Assembly: GCA_024291935.2 (NCBI GenBank)
Contig: CM044315.1
Span: 75,126,385-75,190,384, forward strand
Source of the DNA: Okapia johnstoni
Taxonomy: Eukaryota; Chordata; Mammalia; Artiodactyla; Giraffidae
Length of the DNA: 64,000 bases
Direction: 5' to 3'
The notes beneath the pieces were generated by a model, which saw only the letters and a program-made list of their open reading frames with translations, was not told the origin of the DNA and searched no databases. Positions 21,850 through 32,499 of the stretch are shown here, one piece after another. The position numbers were made by a program, and so were the translations under genes. Position 1 is the stretch's first letter, and every line of letters starts with the position of its first letter.

Positions 21850-22875
21850 AAAAAAAATGAGGCCAAAAGTCTAAAACCTTTATAGATATTAATGCAAAAA
21901 TCCAAAATAAATATCTACAAATAAAACCCATCATGTACAGAAAAATACAAGAGTGTATAGACAAAATAATTTTAAAAGGTGTGATTTATCAGCCAATTCA
22001 AGGATATTTTAATTACTGTTAGTTTAATTTATCATGGGGCTTCCTTGGTGGCTCAGTTGGTAAAGAATCTGCCTGCAATGTGGGAGACCCAGGTCCAATC
22101 CCTGGGTCAGAAAGGTCCCCTTCAGAGGGAAATGGCAGCCCATTCCAGTATTCTTGCCTGGAAAATCCCATGGACAGAGGAGCCTGGCAGACACATGAAC
22201 AGATTAAAGTAGCAAAGCCTATGTGATGAAAAAATAGATGTAAAAAAATACAATGACTTTTTATGATTAAATCTCCTAGAAAAGAAGGAATTGAAGGGAG
22301 TTTCTTTAACTAGATAAAGGTTATTTATTAAAACCCAAAATTGTTGTCAAAGCCTTAGAAACATTTTCCTTAAATTAAAAAGCAGAAGAAACACTTGCTA
22401 CCCACATGTCTATTCCACATTACATCTGAAGGTTTAACCTGTGTATGTAATACAAGAAACAGCAGTAAGAAATGAAATTATTTTAAAGACAAAAACAATA
22501 TAATTTGTTAATTACAGCTGATATTATTATATACATAGGAAATTCAAGAGAAAAATCCATAGAAAATCTACAGATTAAGTATTAGAGCTAATTATACAGG
22601 CTGCTGAATGCTAGATTAATATGCAAAAATCATATGTGATAAAAGTACAAAAATGTGTAGATGAAGAATATATAACAACTGCAAGAAAACAGTTATTTCA
22701 GAAATAGAAAAAGAGGAGGATGGTTTTCTAAAGAGATGATTCCAAGAAAAACTTTAATATTTTTATTTGTTTTTAAAGATCTGAAGCTGGCAAAATATTA
22801 ACACAAATTGAATCTGGGGTTTTAGTATTCTTAAATATTTTGTAACAAAAATTAAAAATTCAAACAAATAAATGT
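21850..22875 (+). mobile_element. Old L1 LINE (sense) with 3' end, split by Bov-tA
   Basis: ORF2-type nucleotide order: 'attaatgcaaaaatccaaaa' (near 21889), 'aggtgtgatttatcagcc' (near 21978), 'gaaggaattgaagggagtt' (near 22283) and 'ggaaattcaagagaaaaatc' (near 22540). The 3' end resembles 'gaatctggggttttagtatt' and 'aaaaattaaaaattc' near 22850. Highly diverged and non-coding. Confidence 0.7.
22034..22190 (+). mobile_element. Bov-tA SINE (sense), 3'-shortened
   Basis: Head GGGGCTTCCTTGGTGGCTCAG, 'tctgcctgcaatgtggg', 'cagcccattccagtattc' and 'ggacagaggagcctggcag', after which the usual 'gggctacagtcc' part is missing. The last approximately 60 bases of the SINE are absent, so either internal priming or a later deletion shortened it. 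Confidence 0.9.
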
Positions 22876-23044
22876 TAGTACTGCAGATCTTTGAAAATAA
22901 CATAATTAGTATTGAGGTTTAGAGACATTTAATTTAGATTCTTTCAGTCAAAAAGAGAAAAAAAAGAATCCAATTTCTGTGATTTCAAAACCTTGGTTCC
23001 AATTACTTCTGATGACCTTGTAGTTATTTAATTGTTTAAATCTA
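22876..23044. other. Unclassified AT-rich spacer
   Basis: Nothing recognised. Confidence 0.4.
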
Positions 23045-23530
23045 CCCTTTTATTACGTGGTCAAGACCATGCATTTGGTAGTTAGAGCCTCAGGGTTCAA
23101 ATCCTACCTGTGTGAATCACTAGCTGTCTTACCTCATTAGGACAGTTGCTTTTCTAAACCATGTTGTTGTTCAGTCGCTCAGTTGTGTCTGCCTCTTTGC
23201 GACCCCATGGACTGCAGCACGCCAGGCTTCCCTGTCCTTCACCATCGCCTGGAGCTTGCTCAAATTCAAGTCCACTGAGCCAGTGATGCCATCCAACCAT
23301 CTCGTCCTCTGTCATAAGGCTAAGACGACAACGGCACCTATCTCATATAGCTGTCATGAGGACAGATATAACATATGTAAATCATTTAGTACAACATTGG
23401 GTACACTGTAATTACATATAAAGGTTAGATGTTACTTAAACTTTTTGAACTTCTCAGGACTGTTATAAAAATTGAATGGAATAATCTGCATAAGATTCAT
23501 AGCGTAATCCGTGGCACTTACCAGTGCTCC
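23045..23530 (+). mobile_element. MIR SINE split by a BovB 3' end
   Basis: 'ccatgcatttggtagttag', 'gggttcaaatcctacctg' and 'tagctgtcttacctcatt' lie left of the insertion. 'cacctatctcatatagctgt' and 'catgaggacagatataac' lie right of it. A complete sense MIR results. Confidence 0.75.
23162..23320 (-). mobile_element. BovB 3' end only, about 160 bp (antisense)
   Basis: 'gttgttgttcagtcgctcag', 'gactgcagcacgccaggc', 'tcaccatcgcctggagctt' and 'gccatccaaccatctcg' are the last approximately 160 bases of BovB in antisense. This is the shortest autonomous-type BovB insert in the window. The (TTG)n tail resembles the SINE-like variant rather than the CAGTT repeat of the other copies. Confidence 0.9.
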
Positions 23531-25085
23531 CATAAATCTTTATTCCACTGCCCCTTTTCTGTCTCCTCTACTGTTTACTCTTGAACATTTAACTGATTTT
23601 CTAAATTTAGCCAGGTACTTGTGTTGAGTATCTTTGATCACACTTGACTTATGTTATTTTCCTAACATTTATAACTGTTTGGGGGCAGAGAATGTGTTTA
23701 TTTTTTCTTTTATCATAGATTTAATTTTGTAACCATTGCTGACAACAGAGAAAAAATTATCCATACTATTTGTTCCCCTGTTTCTTGACTTAGGACACAT
23801 ACATGGAGTACTAACAGTGCCTGTTTTGCTTCTGGTTGTATGTAGGAGAAATGCACTTTTTTCCCCTCAGATTTCCAGAATAAGCTTATAGCACATGAAG
23901 AACTATTTATCTATTCAAAGTTTTTTCATATGTGGGACTGGCAGTGAGATTTCTCTTCACCTCAAAGTGAGGGTGATGCTGAAATCAAAGGAGAATGAAT
24001 AAAGCAAGGGTAAAGTAGGTAGCTGTGAGCAATGAGCCAGAGGAAGAGGACTGAATAGGTTTCCAGTCTGAAGAGGATGGCTAGGAAACATTGGAAAGTG
24101 GATATGGAGTGTCAAGGAACACAGAATCTTATAAGGAACACAAAGCGGTTTGTTGAGCGAGTTTGCTGGTAATGTGTTCATAAATTAAGATGGACTTTTT
24201 CCTCTATGGCTGGATTTTCCAGATTCTCTGTGGCATGATGCCAGAGGATTAGGTATGTTTAAACCAGGTGTATAGGGGGTACCACTTCTAAGAAGAGTTG
24301 AACTCATTAATCTGTTGAGTATTGCTATTTTAAAAGTGCAAGTCTTATGGTGACATCTTTCTTGGTTAAAACCTATGAAAAATAGGTAAAGATTCTCTTT
24401 GTATTTCTCTAAAGGTAATTGAGAGAAAGTTGGGCACATATTTGAGAAAGAGCATGTGATTTTGCTGTCTGATTTCAGGGGCATAATCAAGACTCTGGGA
24501 TGTGACTAATTGGAGCGCAATGTAATAAGGAAGGAGTCTCCGTATACTCCCTCCAAAGCAATCACCAGCCTAAAGAAGCTCTAATAGCAGGCCCTCCAAC
24601 AGCTAATCAAATGAAAGGAATGTTTTCCTAAAATTCTTCCTTCAGATTTGAATAAAGGGAATGTATTTTGATGTGCCAAATTTTATGGTATAATGAAAAC
24701 AGGGCCAGTTGGTGTATTCTGATTTTATAACAGGCATGATTGACAAATCCTTTGAGAAAATTGGCGAGCTAATGTTAATGCAATCTGTATTAACCTACAA
24801 GATTTGTCCTATGTACTCACTAATTTATTTTTAAATGAGTACAGATACATTTTCTTAGGAAGGAGGCAAGGAACTTCTGACAACCCCAGTGTTACCACAG
24901 AGAGATGGAATAATTTGAAAAGGAAGAGAGTAAACTAAAAATTCCCCTGGGCTTAAGAATAAAATGCCTCCTTCTCATCACACTATAGTTAAACTAGTAT
25001 TAATAAGCCATTCCTAATAAGTGTGAGTAACTGTAATTTTATTCTCTAGCTCATATTTTATCATTAATATATTCTTTCTTTAGAA
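23531..25085. other. Unique sequence, no gene seen; part looks conserved
   Basis: 23540-23710 may hold a diverged L2 ('ttgggggcagagaatgtg'). The frames 23957-24181 and 24185-24490 on the minus strand have no known domain. 24500-24840 is described under findings as a candidate conserved non-coding element because of its low repeat similarity and its ATTA/TAAT-rich composition. Confidence 0.45.
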
Positions 25086-25250
25086 ATAAAAATGTTGGTG
25101 ACAGTATGTTATAGTATAAAAGCAAAAGATTTTGAAGTTCAAATCCTTTACTTAGCTATGTGGCCTTGCATTATTTTAAGTTAAAACTCTCTGAGTATCA
25201 ATTTCCTCATCTCTGATATTGAGATAACGAAAAATCTTAGCTTTCTAAAC
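25086..25250 (+). mobile_element. MIR SINE (sense, diverged)
   Basis: 'gtatgttatagtataaaagc', 'cttagctatgtggccttgc' and 'tcaatttcctcatctctga' retain MIR order. Confidence 0.65.
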
Positions 25251-25551
25251 ATAAGTTCAGTTCAGTTCAGTAGCTCAGTCGTCTGACTCTTTGAGACCCC
25301 ATGAACCGCCTCACGCTAGGCCTCCCTGTCCATCACCAACTCCCAGAGTCCACCCAAACCCATGTCCATTGAGTCGGTGATGCCATCCGACCATCTCATC
25401 CTCTCTCATCCCCTTCTCCTCCTGCCCTCAATCTTTCCCAGCATCAGGGTCTCTTCAAATGAGTCAGCTCTTCACGTCAGGTGGCCAAAGGACTGGAGTT
25501 TCAGCTTCAGCATCAGTCCTTCCAGTGAATATTCGAGACTGATTTCCTTTT

Positions 25552-25785
25552 TTAGATCATTCTGTCATTTTTGAGATTGCATCCAAGTACTGCATTTCGG
25601 ACTCTTTTGTTGACCATGATGGCTACTCCATTTCTTCTAAGGGATTCCTGCCCACAGTAGTAGATATAATGGTCATCTAAGTTAAATTCACCCATTCCAG
25701 TCCATTTTAGTTTGCTGATTCCTAGAATGTCGACGTTCACTCTTGCCATCTCCTGTTTGACCACTTCCAATTTGCCTTGACTCAT
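25552..25785 (-). pseudogene. BovB endonuclease N-terminal part, 77 codons
   Basis: Start of the APE-type endonuclease domain: residues 1-20 include KLEVVKQEMARVNVDIL, then LGISKLKW, YIYYCGQESLRRNGVA and VNKRVRNAVLGC. In the family the ISELKW glutamate corresponds to the catalytic QET-type Glu. Here codon 25 (25711-25713) is Lys, a G-to-A change at a former CpG. The frame runs into the target-site junction at 25551. Endonuclease function is lost both by truncation and by this residue. Confidence 0.85.
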
Positions 25786-26262
25786 GGACCTAATGTTCCA
25801 GGTTCTTATGCAATATTGCTCTTTACAGCATCAGACCTTGCTTCTATCACCAGTCACATCCACAACTGGGTATTGTTTTTGCTTTGGCTCCATCCCTTCA
25901 TTCTTTCTGGAGTTATTTCTCCACTGATCTCCAGTAGCATATTGGGTGCTTACCAACCTGGGGAGTTCCTCTTTCAATATCCTATCATTTTGCCTTTTCA
26001 TACTGTTCATGGGGTTCTCAAGGCAAGAATGCTGAAGTGGTTTGCCTTTCCCTTCCACAGTGGACCACATTCTTTCAGACCTCTCCACCATGACCCATCC
26101 CTCTTGGGTGGCCCCACATGGCATGGCTTAGTTTCATTGAGTTAGACAAGGCTGTGGTCCATGTGATCAGATTGGCTAGTTTTCTGTGGTTATGGTTTCA
26201 GTGTGTCTGACCTCTGTTGCCCTCTCGCAACACCTACCATCTTATTTGGGTTTCTCTTACCT
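25786..26262 (-). mobile_element. BovB 5' UTR segment (antisense)
   Basis: Part of the inverted 5' portion. The minus-strand order is: a short frame with EGKGKPLQHSCLENPMNSMK (25831-26124), then a sequence ending in the endonuclease start. The stretch 'aatgctgaagtggtttgcc' to 'cattctttcagacctc' on the plus strand is the region from which Bov SINE bodies look as if derived. Not protein-coding as far as can be judged. Confidence 0.75.
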
Positions 26263-26630
26263 TGGACATGGGTTATCTCTTGACGGCTGCTCCAGCAAAG
26301 CGCAGCTGCTGCTGCTTACCTTGGAGGAGAGGTATCTCCTCACGGTTGCCCCTCCTAACGTTGAACGTGGAGTAGCTCCTCTCGGCCCTCCTGCGCCCAC
26401 ACAGCTCCCGCTCCTTGGACGTGGGGTTGCTCCTCTCGGCCGCTGCCCCGACCTTGGACATGGCGTAGCTCATCTCGGCTGCCGCCCCTGACCTCGAACG
26501 TGGGATAGCTCCTCTTGGACGCTCCTGCGCCATTGCAGCCTGGCGCTCTCGGCCACCGCCCCTGACCTTGGGCGTGGGGTAGCTCCTCTCGGCCGTGCTT
26601 CTGCCCGGTACTTCGCAGCCGCCGCGCTGG
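26263..26630 (-). repeat. GC-rich tandem repeats of the BovB 5' end
   Basis: Imperfect units centred on a block like GGACGTGGGGTTGCTCCTCT start at about 26363, 26417, 26456, 26496 and 26570, with more diverged units near 26263 and 26318. Unit spacing is 39-74 bases. CpG dinucleotides are frequent, unlike the rest of the window. In non-LTR elements such 5' repeats can act as internal promoter, so this may be the BovB promoter region (inference). The open minus-strand frames over it are arginine-rich artefacts. Confidence 0.75.
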
Positions 26631-26685
26631 ACATGGAACAGCAGACTGGTTCCAAATAGGAAAAGGAGTACGTCAAGGCTGTATA

Positions 26686-27147
26686 TTGTCACCCTGCTTA
26701 ATTAACTTATATGCAGAGTACATCATGAGAAATGCTGGGCTGGAAGAAGCACCAGCTGGAGTCAAGATTGCCGGGAGAAATATCAATAACCTCAGATGTG
26801 CAGATGACACCACCCTTATGGCAGAAAGTGAAGAGGATCTAAAAAGCCTCTTGATGAAAGTTAAAGAGGAGAGTGAAAACGTTGGCTTAAAGCTCAACAT
26901 TCAGAAAACTAAGATCATGGCATCTGGTCCCATAACTTCATGGGAAATGGATGGGGAAACAGTGGAAACAATGGCTGACTTTATTTTGGGGGGCTCCAAA
27001 ATCACTGCAGATGGTGATTGCAGCCATGAAATTAAAAGATGCTTACTCCTTGAAAGGAAAGTTATGACCAACCTAGATAGCATATTAAAAAACAGAGACT
27101 TTTGCAAACAAAGGTCTGTCTGGTCAAGGCTATGGTTTTTCCAGTAG
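26686..27147 (+). pseudogene. BovB RT fragment with altered motif C (CADD)
   Basis: 153 codons of RT palm and beyond: SPCLINLYAEYIM at residues 2-14, the catalytic motif C at 38-41 reading CADD instead of YADD, then LNIQKTKIMASGPITSW and ITADGDCSHEIKR. A frameshift near 27100 ends it; the remaining C-terminal part continues in another frame (27102-27356, FELWCWGRLL). The Tyr-to-Cys change and truncation mark it as inactive. Confidence 0.85.
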
Positions 27148-28065
27148 TCATGTATGGATGTGAGAGTTGGACTGTGAAGAAAGCTGAGCGCCGAAGAATT
27201 GATGATTTTGAACTGTGGTGTTGGGGAAGACTCTTGAGTGTCCGTTGGACTGCAAGGAGATCCAACCAGTCCATCCTAAAGGAGATCAGTCCTGGGTGTT
27301 CATTGGAAGGACTGATGTTGAAGCTGAAACTCCAATACTTTGGCCACCTCATGTGAAGAGTTGACTCACTGGAAAACACCCTGATGCTGGGAAGGATTGG
27401 GGGCAGGAGGAGAAGGGGACAACAGAGGATGAGATGGTTGGATGGCATCACCAACTCGATGGACATGAGTTGGGGTAAACTCTGGGAGTTGGTGATGGAC
27501 AGGGAGATCTGGCGTGCTGCGATTCATGGGGTCGCAAAGAGTCAGACACGACTGAGCGAATGAACTGAACTGAACTGATTTCCTTTAGGATGGACTGGTT
27601 GGATCTCCAAGGGACTCTCAACATCTTCAGCAACTCCACAGTTCAAAAGCATCAATTCTTTGGCTCTCAGCTTTCTTTATAATCCAACTCTCACATCCAT
27701 ACATGACTACTGGAAAAATGATAGCCTTGACTAGATGGACCTTTGTTGGCAAAGTAAGGTCTCTGCTTTTAAATATGCTATCTAGGTTGGTCATAACTTT
27801 CCTTCCAAGGAGCAAACGTCTTTTAATTTCATGGCTGCAGTCACAATCTACAGTGATTTTGGAGCCCATAAAAATAAAATCAGCCACTTTTTCCACTCTT
27901 TCCCCATCTATTTGCCATTAAGTAATGGGACCAGATGCCAAGCTCTTAGTTTTCTGAATGTTGAGTTTTAAGGCAACTTTTTTACTTTCCTTTTTTACTG
28001 TTGTCAAGAGGCTCTTTCGTTCTTTCCTTTCTGCCATAAGGGTGGTGTCATCTGCGTATCTGAGG

Positions 28066-28995
28066 TTATTGATATTTATCCTTGATTCCAGCTTTTGCTT
28101 CATACAGCTCAGCATTTTTCATGATGTATTCTGCATAGAAGTTAAATAAGCAGGGTGACAAAATACAGCCTTGACGTACTCCTTTTCCTATTTGGAACCA
28201 GTCTGTTGTTCCATGTCCAGTTCTAACTGCTGCTTCCTGACCTGCATGCTGATTTCTCAAAATGCAGGTCTGGTAGTCTGGTATTCCCATCTCTTGCAGA
28301 ATTTTCCACAGTTTATTGTGACCCACACAGTCAAAGGCTTTGGCATAGTCAAAGCAAAAGTAGATGTTTTTCTGGAACTGTCTCACTTTTTTGATGATCC
28401 AACGGATGTTGGCAATTGGATCTCTGGTTCCTCTGCCTTTTCTAAAACCAGCTTGAACATCTGGAAGTTCATGGTTCACAAATTGCTGAAGCCTGGCTTG
28501 GAGAATTTTGAGCATTACTTTACTAGCGTGTGAGATGAGTGCAACTGTGCAGTAGTTTGAGCATTCTTTGGCATTGCCTTTCTTTGGGATTGGAATGAAA
28601 ACTGTCCTTTTCCAGTCCTGTGGCCACTGCTGAGCCTTCCAAATTTGCTGGCATATTGAATGCAGCACTTTCACAGCATCATCTTTGAGGATTTGAAATA
28701 GCTCAACTGGAATTCCATCACCTCCACTAGCTTTGTTCGTAGTGATGCTTTCTAAGGCCCACTTGACTTCACATTCCAGGATGTCTGGCTCTAGGTGAGT
28801 GATCACACCATCGTGATTATCTGGGTCATGAAGATCTTTTTTGTATAGTTCTTCTGTGTATTTTTGCCACCTCTTCTTAATATCTTCTGCTTCTGTTAGG
28901 TCCATACCATTTCTGTCCTTTATTGAGCCTATCTTTTCATGAAATGTTCCTTTGTTATCTCTAATTTTCTTGAAGAGATCTCTAGTCTTTCCCAA
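28066..28995 (-). pseudogene. BovB RT N-terminal half, 309-codon open frame
   Basis: Longest continuous frame in the window. It covers the linker and RT fingers/palm: KDLHDPDNHDGVITHLEPD at 53-71, NKASGGDGIP at 87-96, FIPIPKKGNAKECSNY at 133-148, QAGFRKGRGTRD at 181-192, motif A CFDYAKAFDCV at 214-224 (Asp 216 kept, one family residue before it deleted in frame), and motif B GVRQGCILSPCLFN at 272-285. It shifts frame before motif C, which is found intact (RYADDTTLM) in the next frame at 27918-28115. Not a functional gene, since the endonuclease is missing and the RT is split. Confidence 0.9.
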
Positions 28996-29184
28996 TCTGT
29001 ATGGAGTGAATTAAAAGATGTTCCCTCATTTTCAATTTTTTTTGAAGAGATTGTTTAAAATTGGTATTAATATTAAATTTTATTTAAGCATTTGATAGAG
29101 TTCTCCAATAAAGTAATTTAGGCCCGGATATTTTTAAAAGGAATTTTCAAATTATAAATTAAATTTCTTAATAGTTATAGGTGG

Positions 29185-29297
29185 AGAAATGGCAACCCAC
29201 TCCAGTATTCTTGTCTGGAGAATCCCATGGACAGAGGAGTCTGGTAGGCTACAGTCCACGGGGTTGCAAAGAGTAGGACATGACTAAGCAACTTCAC
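29185..29297 (+). mobile_element. Bov-tA SINE, 5'-truncated (sense)
   Basis: 'ggcaacccactccagtattc', 'ggacagaggagtctggtagg', 'gcaaagagtaggacatgac' and 'taagcaacttcacttg'. The tRNA-like head is absent. Confidence 0.9.
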
Positions 29298-30171
29298 TTG
29301 AATAGGGCTATTCAATTTATCTGTTTCATACTGTGTAAGTTGTAGTAATTTGTGTTTGTCAAAGAATTGGTCCATTTCAGCTAACTTTTCAAATTTATGT
29401 CTGTAGAGTTGTTCATAATATTTTCTATTTTCCATTTGATATCTTTCTTTGTCAGTCTTGGGACAGGCTGGTCAATATTATTGATCTTTTTGAAGAACCA
29501 GCTCTTTGTCTCATTAATTTTCCCTATCATTTTTTCTGTTTTAGTGTCATTTACTTATGCTTATTTCCTTACTTCTTCTTGTTTTGATTCAAAATTTTGC
29601 TTATTTTCTAGTTCAAGAGGTCAGAGCTTAAGTTATTGATCTGAAACTTTTCCTCTTTTCTAATGTCTGTATTTAGTGTTATAAAATTTCCTTTCAACAT
29701 TGCTTGAGCTATGTCTCACAAATTTTGATAAGGTCTATTTTCATTTCATTCAGTGAAATGTAGTTTTAAAAAGTTTCTCTTGAGATTTTCTTTTAGTCCT
29801 ATAGATTATTTATAAATTTCTTATTTCATTTTTAATTTATTTGGAATTGCTGACATTACTCAGTTCTGTGTTGATTTTCTATCATTGTTTTATTTTTGAA
29901 ATATCCATCTGTAACTGTGGATACTTCTATTTCTCCTTTCAATTCTACTTTTTGTTCTATCCTATTTCTTCTTTCAGCTTTTGCTTTACTTATTGAAGAT
30001 TTTTTAGTTGGTACATGAACATTTATATGTATATTACTCTGCCTCTTTGGTAGATTGACCCCTTAACATTGTATGGTAATGTTCTCCATCTCTGACAATT
30101 TTCTTTGCCCTGAAATGTACTTTATCTGAAATTGATAGAGCTACTCCTGGTTCCTTTAAATTACTATTTGC

Positions 30172-30195
30172 ATTATATATATTTATATATATATA

Positions 30196-30226
<31 letters not shown>

Positions 30227-30232
30227 ATGTAT
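30172..30232. repeat. (AT)n(GT)n microsatellite
   Basis: About eleven AT followed by about sixteen GT units inside the old L1. The frame 30132-30479 across it is spurious. Confidence 0.95.
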
Positions 30233-30340
30233 TCTATCCTATTTTCTTCAGCCTGCCCATATTGTTATATTCAGAATTTCTTATAGACACTGTGTGGTTA
30301 GGTCATGTTTCCTGATCCACTCTGCCAGTCTCTGTCTCCC

Positions 30341-31874
30341 CAAAACTACTGACACCATCCATTTAGGAGGAGGGTGGACTACTCAGTGTGCCAGAGTTAG
30401 TAAGAGCCCATGCCCCTACCTTCCTCTGTCTCAACTGAAACCACTGTTGGTAAGTGGGTACGAGGCTCATTACTGCTAAGAAATATTGAAAATATCAACT
30501 CCTTACTGAGCCTTCTATGATACTACTGTTGAAGTGGAGTTAAAGTACCTTGCTAACGTTGGAGAAGATGGATATCTAGGCTTCTTACTATGCCTTTGTT
30601 GGCATAGATGGAGTATGTCCACAATTTTTTCTGTAGTGTTTGGCTATAGTAGAGCATTTACTTTCTAAAAGTTTTTTGAGTGGTTAGGCTGTCTTTTTCC
30701 TAGACCTCTGTCTAGAGAGAAGAGATTTCTGTTGGGATTTCTTCATTTGCATTTATTGTCCTTTCGGGGGTTTTGGCTTCTCTAGCACATATTCTGGCAT
30801 ATATGAGCAATAAGAAAGCCCATGGCATCCACTCCCTTGTCGTTCTCTGAGTCCTGTCAATCTTCTGCTTTCCCCACTTAAGAGTGTTCTTATATTTGTT
30901 CTATGTATAATGTCAAGTATTATTAATTGTATTTAGCAGAAGAATTAGAGAAACACATGAAAATCATCTTCCTAGAAGCAAAAGTTCAGATTTTTTTAAG
31001 GCTTTTGAATGTTTGAAGCAGAGTAAGATTGAAAGTAAAGAGATCATTTACAAGATTCTGCATGGGAAAAAAAAATAAGCTTGGTGACAAAAAAAAAATG
31101 ATTCTGAAAAATGTGCAAAATAGTGTAAATGGGGTTGTGGAGATGCTCACAGGGACAAAAAATTGTTTAAACACAAGATAGCTTATTACATTTAAAAACT
31201 AGACATAGCTCTGAGATTCCCAGTTACCAAGACAGAAGTAATATAACAACATTTCCCTCATGTATTTAACAGGGAAAAACAGATCTGTTAAATGAGAAAG
31301 AAGTTTTCCCTAGCCCCACATTCTAGGAGGGATTATTATTGTGTATTCCTTGTAAAAGAGAATTGTTTAAATTCATGGTTGGATATCTTTAAACTAGTAT
31401 TTTGCAAAAATATTAGAATGTTTCTGATAGGTAAGCATTTCTTATACTAACCATCTATAGAAGCTGAAGGCATAACCTATATTTGGCCATGACACTTCTA
31501 GTAGTAGTTAAGCTAATAAAATTCAAGTATATTGTTTTTGGGTACTTATTGTGTAGGGAGTCAGAGGAATGGATAGCAAATTAGTTCCTCTTGTTGTCTT
31601 TTTCAAATACCAGATATCTTAGTTGTTTGTCATGAGTGTTTGGCAAGGTTGAATTGCCACATATTTTCAAGTTAGTCTCTTTGATTAGTGCATGAAGTGA
31701 GTATAATCTGGTATGTTATCTCATGAATGTCCATAGTACGTGTTTGATAAAGGAATTATTATAATACTGATATATTTAGAACATAATTTTCAAGTTAAAT
31801 AAATGCTTTCCAGAAAAAATAAAGTTTTTATTTATAGAGAATGTTATGGATGAAGTGTATTGGGAGAAAAATAA
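30341..31874. other. Unclassified sequence, no gene seen
   Basis: 30341-30900 follows the L1 without a recognisable boundary and may be the L1's own diverged continuation or an unrelated old repeat. From 30900 on the DNA is AT-rich and unique, with two A-rich runs near 31065 and 31090. Confidence 0.4.
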
Positions 31875-32085
31875 CATTATAGAATACCTACTATGAATGA
31901 GATATTGTTCTACACAGTCTATGTGTATTACTCTTAATTTATAACTCTGTGAAGTAACTTTTATTATTCCCATTTTATAGGTAGAGAGACGAGACTGACT
32001 GACCAGGGGAAGTTAAATCCTTTGCTCAAGGACATATAGCTAGGTTGTGTCAGATTTTGGATTCTATATTCAATCCGTCTCCTTT
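31875..32085 (-). mobile_element. MIR SINE (antisense)
   Basis: 'gaatacctactatgaatgag', 'ttattattcccattttatag' and 'gctcaaggacatatagctag' give the full reverse MIR order. Confidence 0.8.
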
Positions 32086-32418
32086 TTTTCCCCTTATATG
32101 AATCATATGTTTCAGCCAGTCCGCTTTATTGAAGGTGAAATGGAAAGAGAAAACGAATGTGAAATATTTGATAAGGAAGTGAATGGAAGTGAGAACACAA
32201 ATCAATGAGTTCAGCTTTTCAGAGGCAGTTTAAATGGAAATTATGACAAAGGAGTTTGCAAGAGCTGGTTCAATGGTAACTTAATCTTTCCGTGAATTTA
32301 ATTTTTACAACCTATATTTGGTTTAGCAAGAATCATCAATTATTTGTCGTACTTAGTGCTTTATGAGATGTCAGAAAGCGTTTGGGCATTTTCTGTGTAA
32401 GTGTATATTGCCAACATA

Positions 32419-32440
32419 TGTGTGTGTGTGTGTGTGTGCT
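32419..32440. repeat. (TG)n microsatellite, about 11 units
   Basis: TGTG run within otherwise unique DNA. Confidence 0.9.
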
Positions 32441-32499
32441 CTGAAATTATTACTTTGATATGGATTAGTTAAAATATAGATCCCTTGTAAGCTCAAAGG

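Larger units (their letters stand above)
25551..27573 (+). mobile_element. BovB LINE with inverted 5' part (twin-priming type)
   Basis: Right part 26631-27573 is sense BovB from the RT block GHGTT (as 'gacatggaacagcagactg') to the CTGAACTGAACTGA tail. Left part 25554-26630 is antisense BovB: reading right to left it holds the 5' end, GC-rich tandem repeats, the 5' UTR and the start of the endonuclease frame. This orientation is the expected product of twin priming. The middle (rest of the endonuclease and first half of RT, about 1.5 kb by comparison with 37012-39460) is missing. Four shared bases, CTGG, lie at the internal join (26627-26630). Confidence 0.9.
25538..27586. repeat. Perfect 13-bp TSD around the inner BovB
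   Basis: ACTGATTTCCTTT occurs at 25538-25550 and 27574-27586. The left copy ends the first part of the host BovB and the right copy begins its second part. The first three bases of the right copy could also be the end of the inserted tail. Confidence 0.92.
25254..28994 (-). mobile_element. BovB LINE (antisense), split by a second BovB
   Basis: The 3' end lies at the left with the reversed tail AGTTCAGTTCAGTTCAGTAG. The sequence is antisense to 25550, jumps over the inserted element (25551-27573), and resumes at 27574 in exact consensus order ('gatttcctttaggatggac'), running to 28994, where it is 5'-truncated in the region coding MGKTRDLFKK. Without the insertion the copy measures about 1.72 kb. 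A 10-base deletion near 28078 breaks the RT frame just before motif C. Confidence 0.94.
28999..30340 (-). mobile_element. Old L1 LINE ORF2 region (antisense)
   Basis: Antisense order of L1 ORF2: 'tgaagagattgtttaaaatt', 'ggtccatttcagctaac', 'tttgaagaaccagctctttg' (near 29490), 'catttcattcagtgaaatg' and 'ctctgccagtctctgtctcc' (near 30320). The frames are broken everywhere. It is interrupted by a truncated Bov-tA (29185-29297) and by an AT/GT microsatellite. It belongs to an old L1 generation. Confidence 0.8.

Noticed and set aside
26273..26692. 139-codon arginine-rich minus-strand frame and a 68-codon one beside it
   Set aside because: It is the GC-rich BovB 5' tandem repeat read through; the protein repeats follow the DNA units and the frame crosses the internal BovB join.
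28066..28995. 309-codon frame as a functional host or domesticated RT gene
   Set aside because: It lies within a BovB with broken frame before motif C, a lost residue before motif A, no endonuclease, and an insertion in its 3' part.
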